Source: Membranipora membranacea
Lineage: Eukaryota > Bryozoa > Gymnolaemata > Cheilostomatida > Membraniporidae
Direction of reading: 5' to 3'
NCBI GenBank assembly: GCA_914767715.1
Contig: OU612070.1
Location: 18,588,025 to 18,652,024, forward strand
Length of the DNA stretch: 64,000 nt
Made by a program: the position numbers and the translations under genes. The notes beneath the pieces were generated by a model, which saw nothing but the letters and a program-made list of their open reading frames with translations, was not told where the DNA came from and made no database searches. Positions 12,112 to 22,655 of the stretch are shown one piece after another (position 1 is the first letter of the stretch; the number at the start of each line of letters is the position of its first letter).

Positions 12112-12554
12112 TACCAATTGGTATGTCACTATATCTGCTAGATGTTGATTAGCATCCCTTTTATGACAGCATTAATGGATTCTGAGGTAATAATAAAGGG
12201 AGTGAAAAAAATGATTCAGATAACCTGTAAAATACTCAACAATCATCCATAGTACAATTATGACGTTGATATTCAACTCCCCATCGTGTTTTGAAGTTTG
12301 TATGCTCCTATCTACATCTCGCAACATATCATCATCATCAATTAGCATCAAATGAGAAGACAACTCAGCATTTTTGTTGAGTTGCGACATTTGCGACGTT
12401 AGTGGGTTCGAGCTATTGCGACGTTTAAAAAATTGCGACGTTTGTGGGTTTGCAACGTTATAAAAACCCTTCGTTGCGACTTTTTTGGGATTGCGACGTT
12501 AGTGGAACACTAGATTGCGACATTTTGACGTTTGCGACGTTTATGGGTTCAACA
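12112..12554 (-). repeat. Right inverted arm with TTGCGACGT motif array
   Basis: This is the reverse-complement partner of the left arm, carrying the same motif as TTGCGACGT. It differs from the left arm by scattered substitutions and small indels, so the insertion is not very recent. Confidence 0.8.
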
Positions 12555-12859
12555 GGGTCCATTAATACTACAAGCACCATAATAGAATTAGAAAACAAAA
12601 TATCTCATTGGGCATTGTTGTTTCTGTGGTTAACGTAATGGTTTTAAAAGCAGTATTATTTCCGTGTTTGCACATATAGGATAGCTAGAAGACTGGCTCT
12701 CTGGTCAGAGAATAATGTCAGTCAGTCCGTTGGCACTTGGAAAGTTTGTGCGACATTTATAATACAAATACAATAATTGGAAAAAAATACAATATCGCAA
12801 CACACATTTTAAGTTAGGCAGTAGCCATATCCAGAGTATAAAAAACCCTGTTTTCCACC

Positions 12860-13440
12860 AATAATTTTGATGAAAATATTTTAGTTAATGAAGTTATGAC
12901 AAAGTTTTTAGGTGTTATAATTGATTATAAGTTAAATTTTACTAGCCACATTGAATACTTAGTTTCCAAGTGCGATAGACAACTGAAATCTTTTGAACTA
13001 AACAGTGACGGCCTCAAAACTTCTTATATAATTAACATAAGATCCAGTTTAATGTATGGTGCCCCTGCCTAACGTGGTCTTTTATCATCGGCATCTAAAG
13101 ATGAACTAGAGACAACTCAACGCAATGTCACTTAGATTGTTACCCCCCCCCCCCCCCCACATCCCCAATATGTCGCGCATTGATAGGTAAGCTTTCCTTT
13201 CTATTCCGTTACTCAATAATTACATTTTTGTTAGCTGGGCAAATCATTTTGGACGTACTAGTAGTAGCCAGTCACATCCACTTTTTAGTCGCATTAGATT
13301 TAATTATCTCAAGAAATCTTCCCGTGCTGAAGTGTACATTATAAATACCATCCAGAAATCTCCCTGATCAAGAGTGGCTCGAAATGATTTTTTTCAGTTA
13401 TATATGAGATTGCATCATTTATTTTGATTAAAAATTGAGC
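12860..13440 (+). pseudogene. LINE RT C-terminal fragment with short-repeat tail
   Basis: Translation gives K-F-L-G-V-I-I-D-Y-K-L-N-F, then L-M-Y-G-A-P-A followed by a stop. In other frames come L-L-S-I-P-L-L and S-H-P-L-F-S-R-I-R-F-N. The same order of blocks occurs in the LINE fragment at 31330-32284. A poly-C run at about 13143 and several frame changes show that it is dead. The sequence downstream ends in an AATACCAATACCA-type tail near 13495, as expected for the 3' end of a CR1-like element. Confidence 0.75.
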
Positions 13441-14744
13441 AAAACATTTCAATGGTATCAAACCTCAGTCTGATAGAGAAATTAAATAAAACCAATACCA
13501 ATACCAGCATAGCGATGCAACGCTGCCTTCCATCAAGAAAGGCAACTTGAAAAGTTCAATATTGTTAGATAGCAAAGCCAGTGTCCCATCGAGGCCTGAA
13601 CATTTCCAAATTAGGGGTTTGTATTTTTTTCCCAATTAAGTTATTCTAGGTGAATTAATTCAGGTGCATGCACATACCTCATGAATCAATTAAAATGCAT
13701 TTCGAGAAATGTTAGAAGCTGCAACTGCAATTTTATTTTGTGATCTTGTCGTGACAAAACAAAATTGAATACTAGGTATTCATTAATTTCTGATTTTATT
13801 TCTCTATTTATTTAGTTATCTTACTCAACTTTTACTTGTTTTTATATGGCAACACTTCCCCTCACACACTTTGTCTGTTTTTATTGCCTTTGAGTTGTGT
13901 TAAATCAGAAGAAGACCATTGAGGCCAAAACACTACGTTAGTAATTTGATTTATGTGATTGTTATGGTTATTACATATTATCATGAAGTAGGTATGTCTA
14001 TCGAAGTGAAGCATCAAGCTTTTTGTAAATCGGATACTCTTTCTTAGGAAAGTTGTGGCATGGTACACTTAGTGTTCCTGTTATTGGATTATGTCTGATT
14101 TGCCTGGAGCTATTTGTTGTGTTGAAGTTTTTATTTACACATTCTTGATAATTTATTCTAAACACCAATTTGGCCTGTTATTGGACTACATCTGATTTGC
14201 CTAGAGTCATTTTTTGTGCTGTAAATTATATTTGCAAAATCTTGATAATGTATTTTAATCATCAGATTGGCAGATACTATATTACCTTTATCTTATTTCT
14301 TCCTGGTAATAAACAGGACCACATTTCTTCTGACCGTGTCATTATGTAGTCCTCCCTGACAGCTCTAGCCTTCGCTACACAGCTGCCAAGTATACAGTAT
14401 TTACTGGTCTGTTTTTTCTGTTAGGTATTCTTCACATGGTCAACCCTCCAATTCCTCTTCAAAATATATTACAGCAAAATAACAGGCAAAATTGTCTTAG
14501 TGACAGGAAAAGGAATAGTGATAGGATTAGGCTAGACCAGGTTTGGCCCATTTGCCTGCATCCGTAGTTGTTTCTCTCCAGTAGAAGGGAGCAACCGGAA
14601 TACAGGAAAATGGATTATACTTGATCTAGGATTGGGCTGATCATTTGCAAGTAAATTTTTCAACGCTGGTACCATAACTTCTTAAAGAGCTCACACTGTT
14701 CCGGGATTCTACTATAAAAATATCAAACACACAACACAACTCCG
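13441..14744. other. Intergenic with a two-copy tandem repeat
   Basis: No gene is seen. Two copies of a 97-bp unit beginning CCTGTTATTGGA start at 14077 and 14174. The rest is unassigned. Confidence 0.45.
14077..14270 (+). repeat. Tandem repeat, 97 bp x 2
   Basis: The CCTGTTATTGGA-T-TGATTTGCCT-G block starts at 14077 and again at 14174, and both copies continue into TTGATAAT-TATT. Divergence is moderate. No function is evident. Confidence 0.7.
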
Positions 14745-14990
14745 AGCTAGTAGCGGATAGCGGCTATCTAATAAGCGCCATCAACCCATTCATTTAAGGG
14801 GATGGTGAGATGGCGCAATCCGTTAGCGCACTTGCTATTCACTGCCAGGCGATTAGTGCCGCAGGAGTTGTTTGAGTCCCACTTGGGGAGCTTTCAAGGT
14901 TGATTGTTCCGGCCCCAAGCAAGTGTTTACCTCTCCAATCAATCAGTATGAATGTGGCTGTTAATGGAATGTCACTGCCAATAATAATGG
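14745..14990 (+). mobile_element. tRNA-related SINE, family S1, copy 1
   Basis: A box-A-like TGGCGCAATCCGTTAGC near 14811 is followed by CTATTCACTGCCAGGCGAT, a box-B-like GTTTGAGTCCC near 14870, and TTCAAGGTTGATTGTTCC. The same blocks in the same order occur on the minus strand at 22390-22655. An internal RNA polymerase III promoter layout with dispersed copies points to a tRNA-derived SINE. No cloverleaf can be drawn with confidence, so it is not called a tRNA gene. End points are approximate. Confidence 0.6.
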
Positions 14991-16365
14991 TATATACTTC
15001 CTCAATACTGAGCATGAAAAATAAATGTTACGGATTTCCTTGTGTTACCATTGTCTGTGACAAATATAAAATATCATGTTTTTTTGATCATGCCTCGTTC
15101 ATTGATAATTAGTTGTACAGCATCACGTCCAAATTATTCTGGATGTGATCTAGCAAGTATTAATTAAAATTATCCAGCGTTCATCAAGAACAGTGGGTGG
15201 TGTTGCCTGTTCTACGCACGAGAATTTGATACCATGCCGCATCAATGCTGCCCCTGCGCAACAACAAAGAAGATGAAAGTTGATCAACTTGTTGATTTTA
15301 TTGTCACGATGTAGGTCTAAGGGGGGCTCAGACTATGTGATATCAAAAGTTATTAGGATGTAAATTTGGGCATAGCAAAGTGGTAAAAGAATTTTTACTT
15401 GGTAAAGTATGGCGCATAAATTTTGTTTGTCCATAATATCATTCCCCCTTCATCCACACTAGTTAACGTCTGTAGATGGACTACCTAGTCTCTATAACTA
15501 ATGCTGGATCTGAATTGGAGTCCATCTTTAAGAATTTTCCTCCAGTGGATCAAAAACCTGCAGGCACTATAACTATTATTGAAGTGTCTCCACTGTATAT
15601 CCTAACTCTGTGATATCATTATCAATGACTACACATGCCTAGAACTTTTTTACTAAAAGCTGATTGAAATACTCAATTATCACACAAAAAAGCAACACTG
15701 CTTCTTATTACCCTGGATCTGTTTGCCAGTTTAAAATGTGAGCAATCTTAATGGTTTTTTCTTACAAGGTTAACCAAGGGGTTAAGTTCAAAGATCTATA
15801 ATCCCTTACGATCATGTTGGCCCATATAGTGTTTGTGTTCGTGTTTGTAGTTTTCTGAGGTTTCCATTATGCAGTGTCATCTTATGGAATCAACCAAAAA
15901 TAATTCCATATTAGCAGAGTTATCATTTCTCTTTGCATGTGAGGATAACCCCATGTGATTTGTACAACACACACAGACACATGTAGTGTTTTGTAAATAT
16001 ACTCATAGGATCAAACCATCTAGCTTGTGAACACAAGCTATAAAACATCATCATTGTTTTGTGGTAAATGCAGATGTTGACAGTGAGTTTGGCCAGTGAT
16101 CTTAAAAAACCGTAAAACATGTTGATTGTGTAATCCAATTAAACTTCTGATATTTGTTAGAGTAAAGATGTCAGGTTCCTGTTGTATATTCTTTATAAAG
16201 CTCCTGTACTGCACCCTGATTGGGCTCTGATCTGGCTCAAACCAACTTGAGAAATTAGAAAACAGATAGTTCTGTCCACAAGTTATGCTCCACTCGAGGG
16301 GAAAGTATAATACGACACATTTTGAAAGAGGATGAAATCGATGTTAATTTCGATATATTGTCCAT
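14991..16365. other. Intergenic, no gene seen
   Basis: AT-rich sequence with only short frames lacking similarity. Nothing is called. Confidence 0.45.
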
Positions 16366-16970
16366 TTACACATTTTTTTCATATTCAACACAGAACGTTT
16401 CAAAGTCAAATTCCATCACCTTCAGATTGAGGAAGCAACTCAACACCAGTCCGATATCACCTGTACAGTGAAACTGTTGGGTGTTGTTTTCGACCAACAT
16501 CTTTGCTTCACTCAGCATGCGGACAAAATAATAGAAAAATGTAGACCTGCTTTTCATACAATCGGCAAACTCAGAAAAGCATGAGTCAACAACAATGGCC
16601 TTATTCTGTTGGATCATACCACTCCTGATATACACCGCTCCGGGCTCTTATCCGCTGCTCAGTAAGACAGACAAGGAAAGATTGGACAAATACCAAAGAC
16701 TCCGCCTCCGCCTGATATACCCTCATATCGAGAACACTGAAAGCAGACTGATCACAGCAGGGCTAGAAAATATCACTATACAACTGTAGCACCAATGCCA
16801 ACGATACGCCGATCGCATTAACTCAGACACATCACACGCCCTCCATGACTTCATCAACACGGGTGAGCGGCCTTTCTCAGCAAGAAGTGGCAGCTTCTTT
16901 CCAGCACTTACTAGGACTGCCCTTGCTGATAAAAACCTTTTTAGACTATTTTGATTATATATACTATATC
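16366..16970 (+). pseudogene. LINE RT C-terminal fragment
   Basis: Reading across frames gives L-L-G-V-V-F-D-Q-H-L-C-F-T-Q-H, then K-L-R-K-A, then (after a frame change near 16600) K-T-D-K-E-R-L-D-K-Y-Q and R-L-I-Y-P-H-I-E, and finally R-S-G-S-F-F-P-A-L. This is the region after RT motif E through the end of ORF2 in CR1-like LINEs. The tail region near 17130-17165 has CAACAACAAAAAA. Stops and frame changes make it inactive. Confidence 0.75.
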
Positions 16971-17431
16971 TAGTCTAATAAGATAGTAATTTTTTAATAA
17001 TATTTTTCACATTTTTTTTACATTATCACATTGTAAAACAGAGCAATTAGTGCTAGCTCTAATTTCTATTTCACTTTTATCTTACCAATTGTAATTGTAA
17101 TCACTGTCTCATTCGCTATCACGAGTACTGACAGGAAATTAAAGTCCATACAACAACAAAAAATATTCAACAGGGCAACCCCATAGGCAACAATATATCC
17201 CACCATAGCCAACACAATGGCTAATCCATAGACTTAATAATAAACCTAGACAGGACACTGTATATAGCTGAAGTGAGGCATTTAATTATGGTGACGCGAC
17301 GTCACTGGAGGGTGTAGAAACAGTGATTTTTACTGATGGCTATCATTGATTTACCTGTCCCAGCTCTGGTTAAATGTTGATAACTCAATTGGCTTCGATC
17401 GGAATTAAAGCAAATATCATAGACTAACAAC

Positions 17432-17554
17432 TAGTTAAAGAGCTCTAACTCCGGTGGTTCAGTGGCATTACATTATCATCATCATTATTATCATCATTAT
17501 CATCAGATGATAAAGTTATGCCACTGAACCACCGGAGTTAGAGCTCTTTAACTA
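17432..17554. mobile_element. 123-bp foldback MITE with 9-bp target duplication
   Basis: The terminal inverted repeats begin TAGTTAAAGAGCTC and pair for about 39 bp around an ATC/ATT-rich loop. The element is flanked by perfect 9-bp direct repeats ACTAACAAC at 17423-17431 and 17555-17563. A 9-bp duplication is characteristic of Mutator-like (MULE) elements. It is inserted inside the larger 17255-18745 element and is therefore younger than it. It resembles the MITE at 57196-57410 in its termini. Confidence 0.85.
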
Positions 17555-17964
17555 ACTAACAACAGGATACAGTCCATTGGTGAATCATTGTTTATTGTTA
17601 TTAATCTGTATTTGAATGTTATTATTTCTGCCACTAGGCAAGTATTATAATTATGGCATTTCCAGTGACAGCCAGATGATTCTTTGTGACAACCTGATAC
17701 ATGATAGGCGGTGGCTGTTACATACCTAGCAGGCAAAGGAAAGTATAGTCATTGTATCACAGTTACATACTGGTGATTCAGAAGATCCGCTCTGGCCTGG
17801 CTTATCCATTGTGAACAAATAGTGCTTAGCTTGATGAGTGTTACAACTGCTGTGTACTCAGAAGATGAATTGGTCATTTCTTTGGTAATTGTAGATTCAC
17901 CAAGTAAATTCAATTGCTTGCTTCCTCAGTTATTCCAAGGAAGAAAGTCCTGAACTTCATGGTT

Positions 17965-18620
17965 ATACTTGAGCTACAAGGCAGAACAGACCATCAAAAT
18001 GATCTCCATCACAAGCTACTGAATCTATTGCAATTTTTAAACTCAAAATCCCATCGAAATTGATAAGGAAATAAACTTTAAAACAGGGCTAAAACTGCAA
18101 AAAAAAGTATAGCTTCGAGTCTAAGCACCGTTTTCAGTAGCTTGCTTTTTTGATAATATTTGAGCTACAAAGCTAAACAGACTAATAAAATGATCACCAG
18201 AAGCTGCTGAATTGATAGCAATTTTCAAACTCAAAATTCCAACAAAATTGTTTGAGAAATAAGCATTTAATCAGGACTGAAACTGCAAAAAAAATTATGG
18301 CTTATGCACTGTTTTCAATAGCTTGCTTTTTTGATAATATTTGAGCTATGAAGCTAAACAGACTATCAAAATGGTCACCAGAAGCTGCTGAGTCTATTGC
18401 AATTTTCAAACTCATAATTCAATCAAAATTGTTTGAGATATAAGAATTTATTCAGGACTGAAACTGCAAAAAAATTATAGCTTTAAGTCTATGCACCATT
18501 TTCAATAGCTTGCTTTTTTGATAATATTTGAGCTATGAAGCTAAACAGGCTATCAGAATGATCACCAGAAGTTGCTGAATCTATTGCAATTTTCAAACTT
18601 AAATTCCGATCGAAGCCAAT
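17965..18620 (+). repeat. Tandem repeat, about 186 bp x 3.5
   Basis: Units start with GAGCTA(C/T)(A/G)A at about 17971, 18162, 18343 and 18530 (spacings 191, 181, 187). Each contains a TCTATTGCAATTTT-like block, AACTGCAAAAAAA and TAGCTTGCTTTTTTGATAAT. The units are diverged. They lie wholly inside the inverted-repeat element, a layout seen in satellite-bearing non-autonomous transposons. Confidence 0.8.
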
Positions 18621-18745
18621 TGAGTTATCAACATTTCGCCAGAGCTGGGACAGGTAAATCAATGATAGCCATCAGTAAAAATCACTGTTGCTACACCCTC
18701 CAGTGACGTCGCGTCAACGAATAATATCTCACTGATCTACAGTTA

Positions 18746-19844
18746 GTCAAATTTTTTGAGGATTTATTCACAAGTTGTCAGCATTGTGTAAAGTTCAGAG
18801 GAAAGGAAAGATATCCTCATTCAAAGATTTAGCTATAGGAGTACCTCGGGGACGTTCTGGAGCCTTAACTCTCGAACGTATACATAATTACTTTAGCTTA
18901 TCTATTGATAAGTCAAACATGTAGATGATATCACTCTATAAAACCAAGTAGATAAAGGAGAATGTATAGCAAATGATTCTACACCAAGCAAAGTTATAAT
19001 ACTATTCACTGGCAGTAGTCCTCTTCAACAAGCCTTGAATTACCCTTCAAGCTACTGTGAAAGTAACCATCATTTTCTCAATGTAAAGAAACTAACATCA
19101 ATAAACCTGATCAGCTGACAAAAATTCTCTCTCATCCAGACATTCTGAGTAGCTGGTGTAACCCTACAAAAGCAATCAGAAGTTGTTAGGGGTTATTTAA
19201 CTGAACACAACAAATTTTACTCTCGTATCAATTATCTCATTGAGAAAACTTTATATCTACTCATGCTTTGGTGTCTACTCCATTTGCCCTTGAGTTCTTT
19301 CAGTCAGATCGTACGCAACCCCATGCTGGTACCCTCATATAACTGATAAAGGAGAAGAAAATCTGTAAAAACATCACAAATATTGTGCACAAATTATGAT
19401 TTATAAGATTATGTAACTCAACTCTCAATTTCAAAAATCAATGAATTGAATATACACCTCAAGCTCTTATGTTCTCCTTTTGTAGCTAAAGTTTCTTCCA
19501 ATGAAAATTACCCATTTCATCGCTACTCTAATATTGACAACAATTCTTCAAATAGAACCGTCCTCCTTTACAATAGTATAATTAACGAATTCGCTTGATT
19601 GTTTTACCATTACATTTTTGTTGTTGTGCAGCGGTCTCATTTATGTCCAATGATTTTATTGAAGTTGATATATTGATGCATGATTTTATTTTTCATTACT
19701 TGACTTCATCAGTAACATTAAATTGATATTATTGTTCACTTTAAAAATAGTTCATTGCTAATAAAATTAATAATTTAAAGTTATCATGAAACTACTTCAT
19801 TGCAGTGCACCAGAAAATTTACACCAGATCCACGTTTTTTCATT
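18746..19844. other. Intergenic, no gene seen
   Basis: AT-rich sequence downstream (in gene sense) of gene B. It includes gene B's 3' UTR next to 19845. No coding similarity was recognised. Confidence 0.45.
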
Positions 19845-22085
19845 CTACGCAGCCGATGTTTCGCTCGGCTTTTCCGAACCATTCATATCAGTCCCCTCTA
19901 GATTATTATCTGTAGATACTTCTTTCTTGCTTGTATCCTTTTCTCTTTTTTTATAAGCTCGCCATAATTTAGGTCGAATAACAGCTGGGAGGCACAATGA
20001 TAGGCCGGATAAGATGCAACATGCACCTATGAAGTAAAATCCACTACCATGTCCAAAACTTGCGTCTACGTAGCCAGCGATCAGGGGCAAAATAAAGGCT
20101 GCTGCACCACCCACTGCTTCTGTCAGTCCATAAACAAATGTGATGTCCTTAGCTGGGAACAAATGAGCTGCCAGGTTACCTTTTAAACCTAAAGATGTTC
20201 CAAATCCGGCACCAAGAACTCCCGAAAAAATGTAAATAGCAACAGGTGATCTACTAGAAGGAGCCAAACATACAGCCAGGCCATAAGTAAAAATTGCTAT
20301 GATGAAAGCTATGAAGTAGTTTAGCTGAAACTTTAAGCCATACAAGGTAAAAATTACCATAAAAGCTAAAAAACACAATCCATGTATAGTGTATGCAACA
20401 ACAGCTACATCATCACCAAAATGCTGTGTTATATATCCATATAAATTATTATTCATTGCTACTCTTCCTCCAATAATAAAAAAACCGTTCACCAAGAAAA
20501 ATGGTGTCACAAAATGCCTGAATGCCTTGGCATAGGTTGAAAGTGTTTTCGAGAAGGAAATGCCCTTTTCTATTGGCAGCTGTGGCTTGAAGACAAATGG
20601 AGCAGCGATAGATGGAATAATAATAGGGAGTAGACTGAGCATTCCGATCTTGTATCCTAATGTGTCGAAGGCAGCGGATGTGATGATGGGATGTGCAGTG
20701 AACCCGATTCCCACACCAAGTCCTATCCCTGTGTATGCAGCAGCTTTTCTCTTATGGAAGTAATGTGGGATAACTCCAACACTTGATGTAAATATTAAGC
20801 TTGATCCAACAGCTATATAAATAAATACATCAATCAAAGTTAATTTCTGCCTACAAATTGTTCTCATGGATAAAACAACATCAGATTGATAGCAACACAG
20901 ATTAACAATATAATTATATCTTCACTCTGTGATAACAAGATGTGAAGCAAAGCAATTTTCAAGTTCAAAATCCTATCGAAAATGATCAGAGTTATCAACA
21001 AAAAGCCTTGACCAAGATCTATAAAATCAATGAGAGCACGAATTTATAGGCAACCACAATTTATATTAATATTATATTAGTATATATTAAGTGTCACACT
21101 TTAGCTGGATATGGTGTGGGGTTTTAGGTTGATTATTAAATCTATGATAACGACATAATTTGTTTAACCGATCTCTGCAAATGCTAACATCAGTGAGCAA
21201 AATGTGATGCAAAGTTCTACTGTCCACCTACTAATATGATAGATTGTTAGTTATATAAGTAAGGGTAGACAAGTAATTCTCACCTAACACAACACCCTTA
21301 GCAATAACAAGTTGCCATATCTGGGTAACAAATGCTGCCGATATCAGCCCAATCAGAGTAAGAAGAGCTCCTGCAGCTGCTGTCACTCTACATCCTACTA
21401 CCTTCATCACCAGTGTCCATATGGGAACTGTCAAAATAACCGGTAAAATACATAGCGTGGCTATCTGTGGGCATATGCCATCAGTATGAGGCTTTGTGCC
21501 AGGATCTAAAGCTATAATTCTGGCAGCTTTTACGTTACGCATTGATCGACACTCCAGTAACAACCTTCAAAAAACTCAGGCAAGCTGCTTGACAAAAGTA
21601 AATTACAAGTGTCAGCTATTCTTGATTCTGAACTTGTGGACCATCCAAAGATGAGATTTGCGGTCCAGGAACCATACATGAATAGCCTTACACTTGCTCA
21701 GGGTCAGATGTGTACCACTCGTCCATATAACATATATCAGTGGTCCTCGCACAAAATGTTTGACCTTGAAAGACATGTTTTCATCACACAACGAGGCAGA
21801 CTAGCGAGTTGTGGCTTATCACCATTGAAAGCTGATGTATGAACAGAAGTGATAAATGAGTGAAAACTTACCAGAGAAAAGCAACACTCCTGCTGCAACT
21901 GAAGTAATGACATTGGTCTTAGCTGGTTCTTCGTCAAATAATGTTGGGTAATATCCCGTCATCACTCCCCCATTTCCAGCAATGAAGCCGTAGCTGCTGA
22001 AGTTACAAAGGATGATTGTAACAAGTACAAGCCAGGAGTAAAGTCCATCGCGCTCATAAACTCCAGTGCCTGCTTCAGAGACCAT
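19845..22085 (-). CDS. SLC16/monocarboxylate-transporter-like MFS protein (gene B)
   Basis: Three exons on the minus strand: 22085-21872, 21427-21284 and 20812-19845 (214, 144 and 968 nt), in frame with phase-1 introns and GT-AG ends, giving 441 aa. It is a predicted 12-helix membrane transporter. It carries the D-G-L-Y-S-W motif before TM1, V-V-G-C-R and Q-I-W-Q-L in exon 2, and I-P-H-Y-F-H-K-R-K plus a glycine-rich helix at the start of exon 3. The last about 40 residues are a charged cytosolic tail rich in Lys, Ser and Glu. It is the closest relative of gene D (same exon lengths apart from D's deletion) and faces gene A tail to tail. Substrate unknown. Confidence 0.9.
20945..21045 (+). repeat. 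Solo end fragment of the 186-bp-repeat element
   Basis: GCAATTTTCAAG-TCAAAAT, then GAGTTATCAACA, then AAATCAATGA follows, in order, the right end of the 17255-18745 element, with substantial divergence. It lies in intron 2 of gene B and shows that the element is a dispersed family. Confidence 0.5.
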
Positions 22086-22389
22086 AGTTAAGTTGCTTGC
22101 TGATATGTCTATTATTGTGTGTATGTGTTACCTTTATTATCTCAAGAGTGATTGAGAAATAAAAAGCTGGACTGCCTGCAGTAAAAATTGTTAATAAGAG
22201 ACACATACTCAATAAACTGCAGTAGTAGGTCTTCCTTTGATTGGTTTTCTGGCTTATATGGAGGGCCAATCTAATCTCGTTATGACTATAGTAAGGCGTA
22301 CCTTTATAGGAACAGAATTAGTTATTGCTCCAACCAATCAAGATAATATCCTAAACTGGCATCAAATGATATAATGTCACCTTCTCACC

Positions 22390-22655
22390 TCTTTAATTTC
22401 TCTTTCCAGGAGAGGTATGAAACCTGTATACACCTGACGGTTCTGGAGGTCCTGGAACAATCAACCATGAAAGTTCCTATAGTGGTATGCAAACAAACGA
22501 TTCATGAGGCACTTATCGCCTGGCAGTGAATAGAAAACGTGCTAACCTATTGCTAACCTATTGCTAACCGTTTGCTAACTGTTTGCGCCATCTTGCCATC
22601 TTACAAACCACAAAAAATAATAGGTTGATGGCGCTAAGTAGCAAGCCAGCTATTC
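22390..22655 (-). mobile_element. tRNA-related SINE, family S1, copy 2
   Basis: On the minus strand this carries GCGCCATCAACC, a box-A-like TGGCGCAAACAGTTAGC, CTATTCACTGCCAGGCGATAAGTGCC and TTGATTGTTCC, in the order of copy 1 at 14745. Just after the box-A word there is a local expansion of GGTTAGCAATA-type units (about three to four copies) absent from copy 1. The box-B region is decayed. Confidence 0.6.

Larger units (their letters stand above)
9223..12554. mobile_element. Long-inverted-repeat DNA element with ACGTCGCAA arrays
   Basis: Two inverted arms, 9223-9653 and 12112-12554, enclose about 2.46 kb. The outer ends read TGTTGAACCCA in both directions. The outer 190 bp of each arm carries seven to nine copies of ACGTCGCAA or close variants. 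The inner part of each arm is unique sequence ending at ACCAATTGGTA. The interior has no open frame resembling a transposase, so it looks like a non-autonomous foldback or long-TIR element. A third, diverged copy of inner-arm sequence lies in direct orientation at about 11945-12110. I could not find a target-site duplication, so the exact ends and superfamily are unresolved. Confidence 0.8.
17255..18745. mobile_element. 1.5-kb inverted-repeat element with internal 186-bp repeats
   Basis: The arms are about 17255-17412 and 18605-18745. They share TGACGCGACGTCACTGGAGG and its complement, and continue inward through the segment meaning 'opposed CAGAGCTGGGACAGGTAAATC' to TCGATCGGAATT. The interior holds about 3.5 direct copies of a 186-bp unit and a nested 123-bp MITE. 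No transposase frame is present. A solo, diverged terminal piece of the same family lies at about 20945-21045 in intron 2 of gene B. No convincing target duplication was found, so superfamily and exact ends are open. Confidence 0.75.

Noticed and set aside
14799-14885. Possible tRNA gene
   Set aside because: Box A- and B-like words are present, but no acceptor stem or full cloverleaf can be drawn, and a second dispersed copy points to a SINE.
17965-18620. CRISPR-like array
   Set aside because: Units are about 186 bp, diverged throughout and without short identical repeats separated by unique spacers; the host is an animal.
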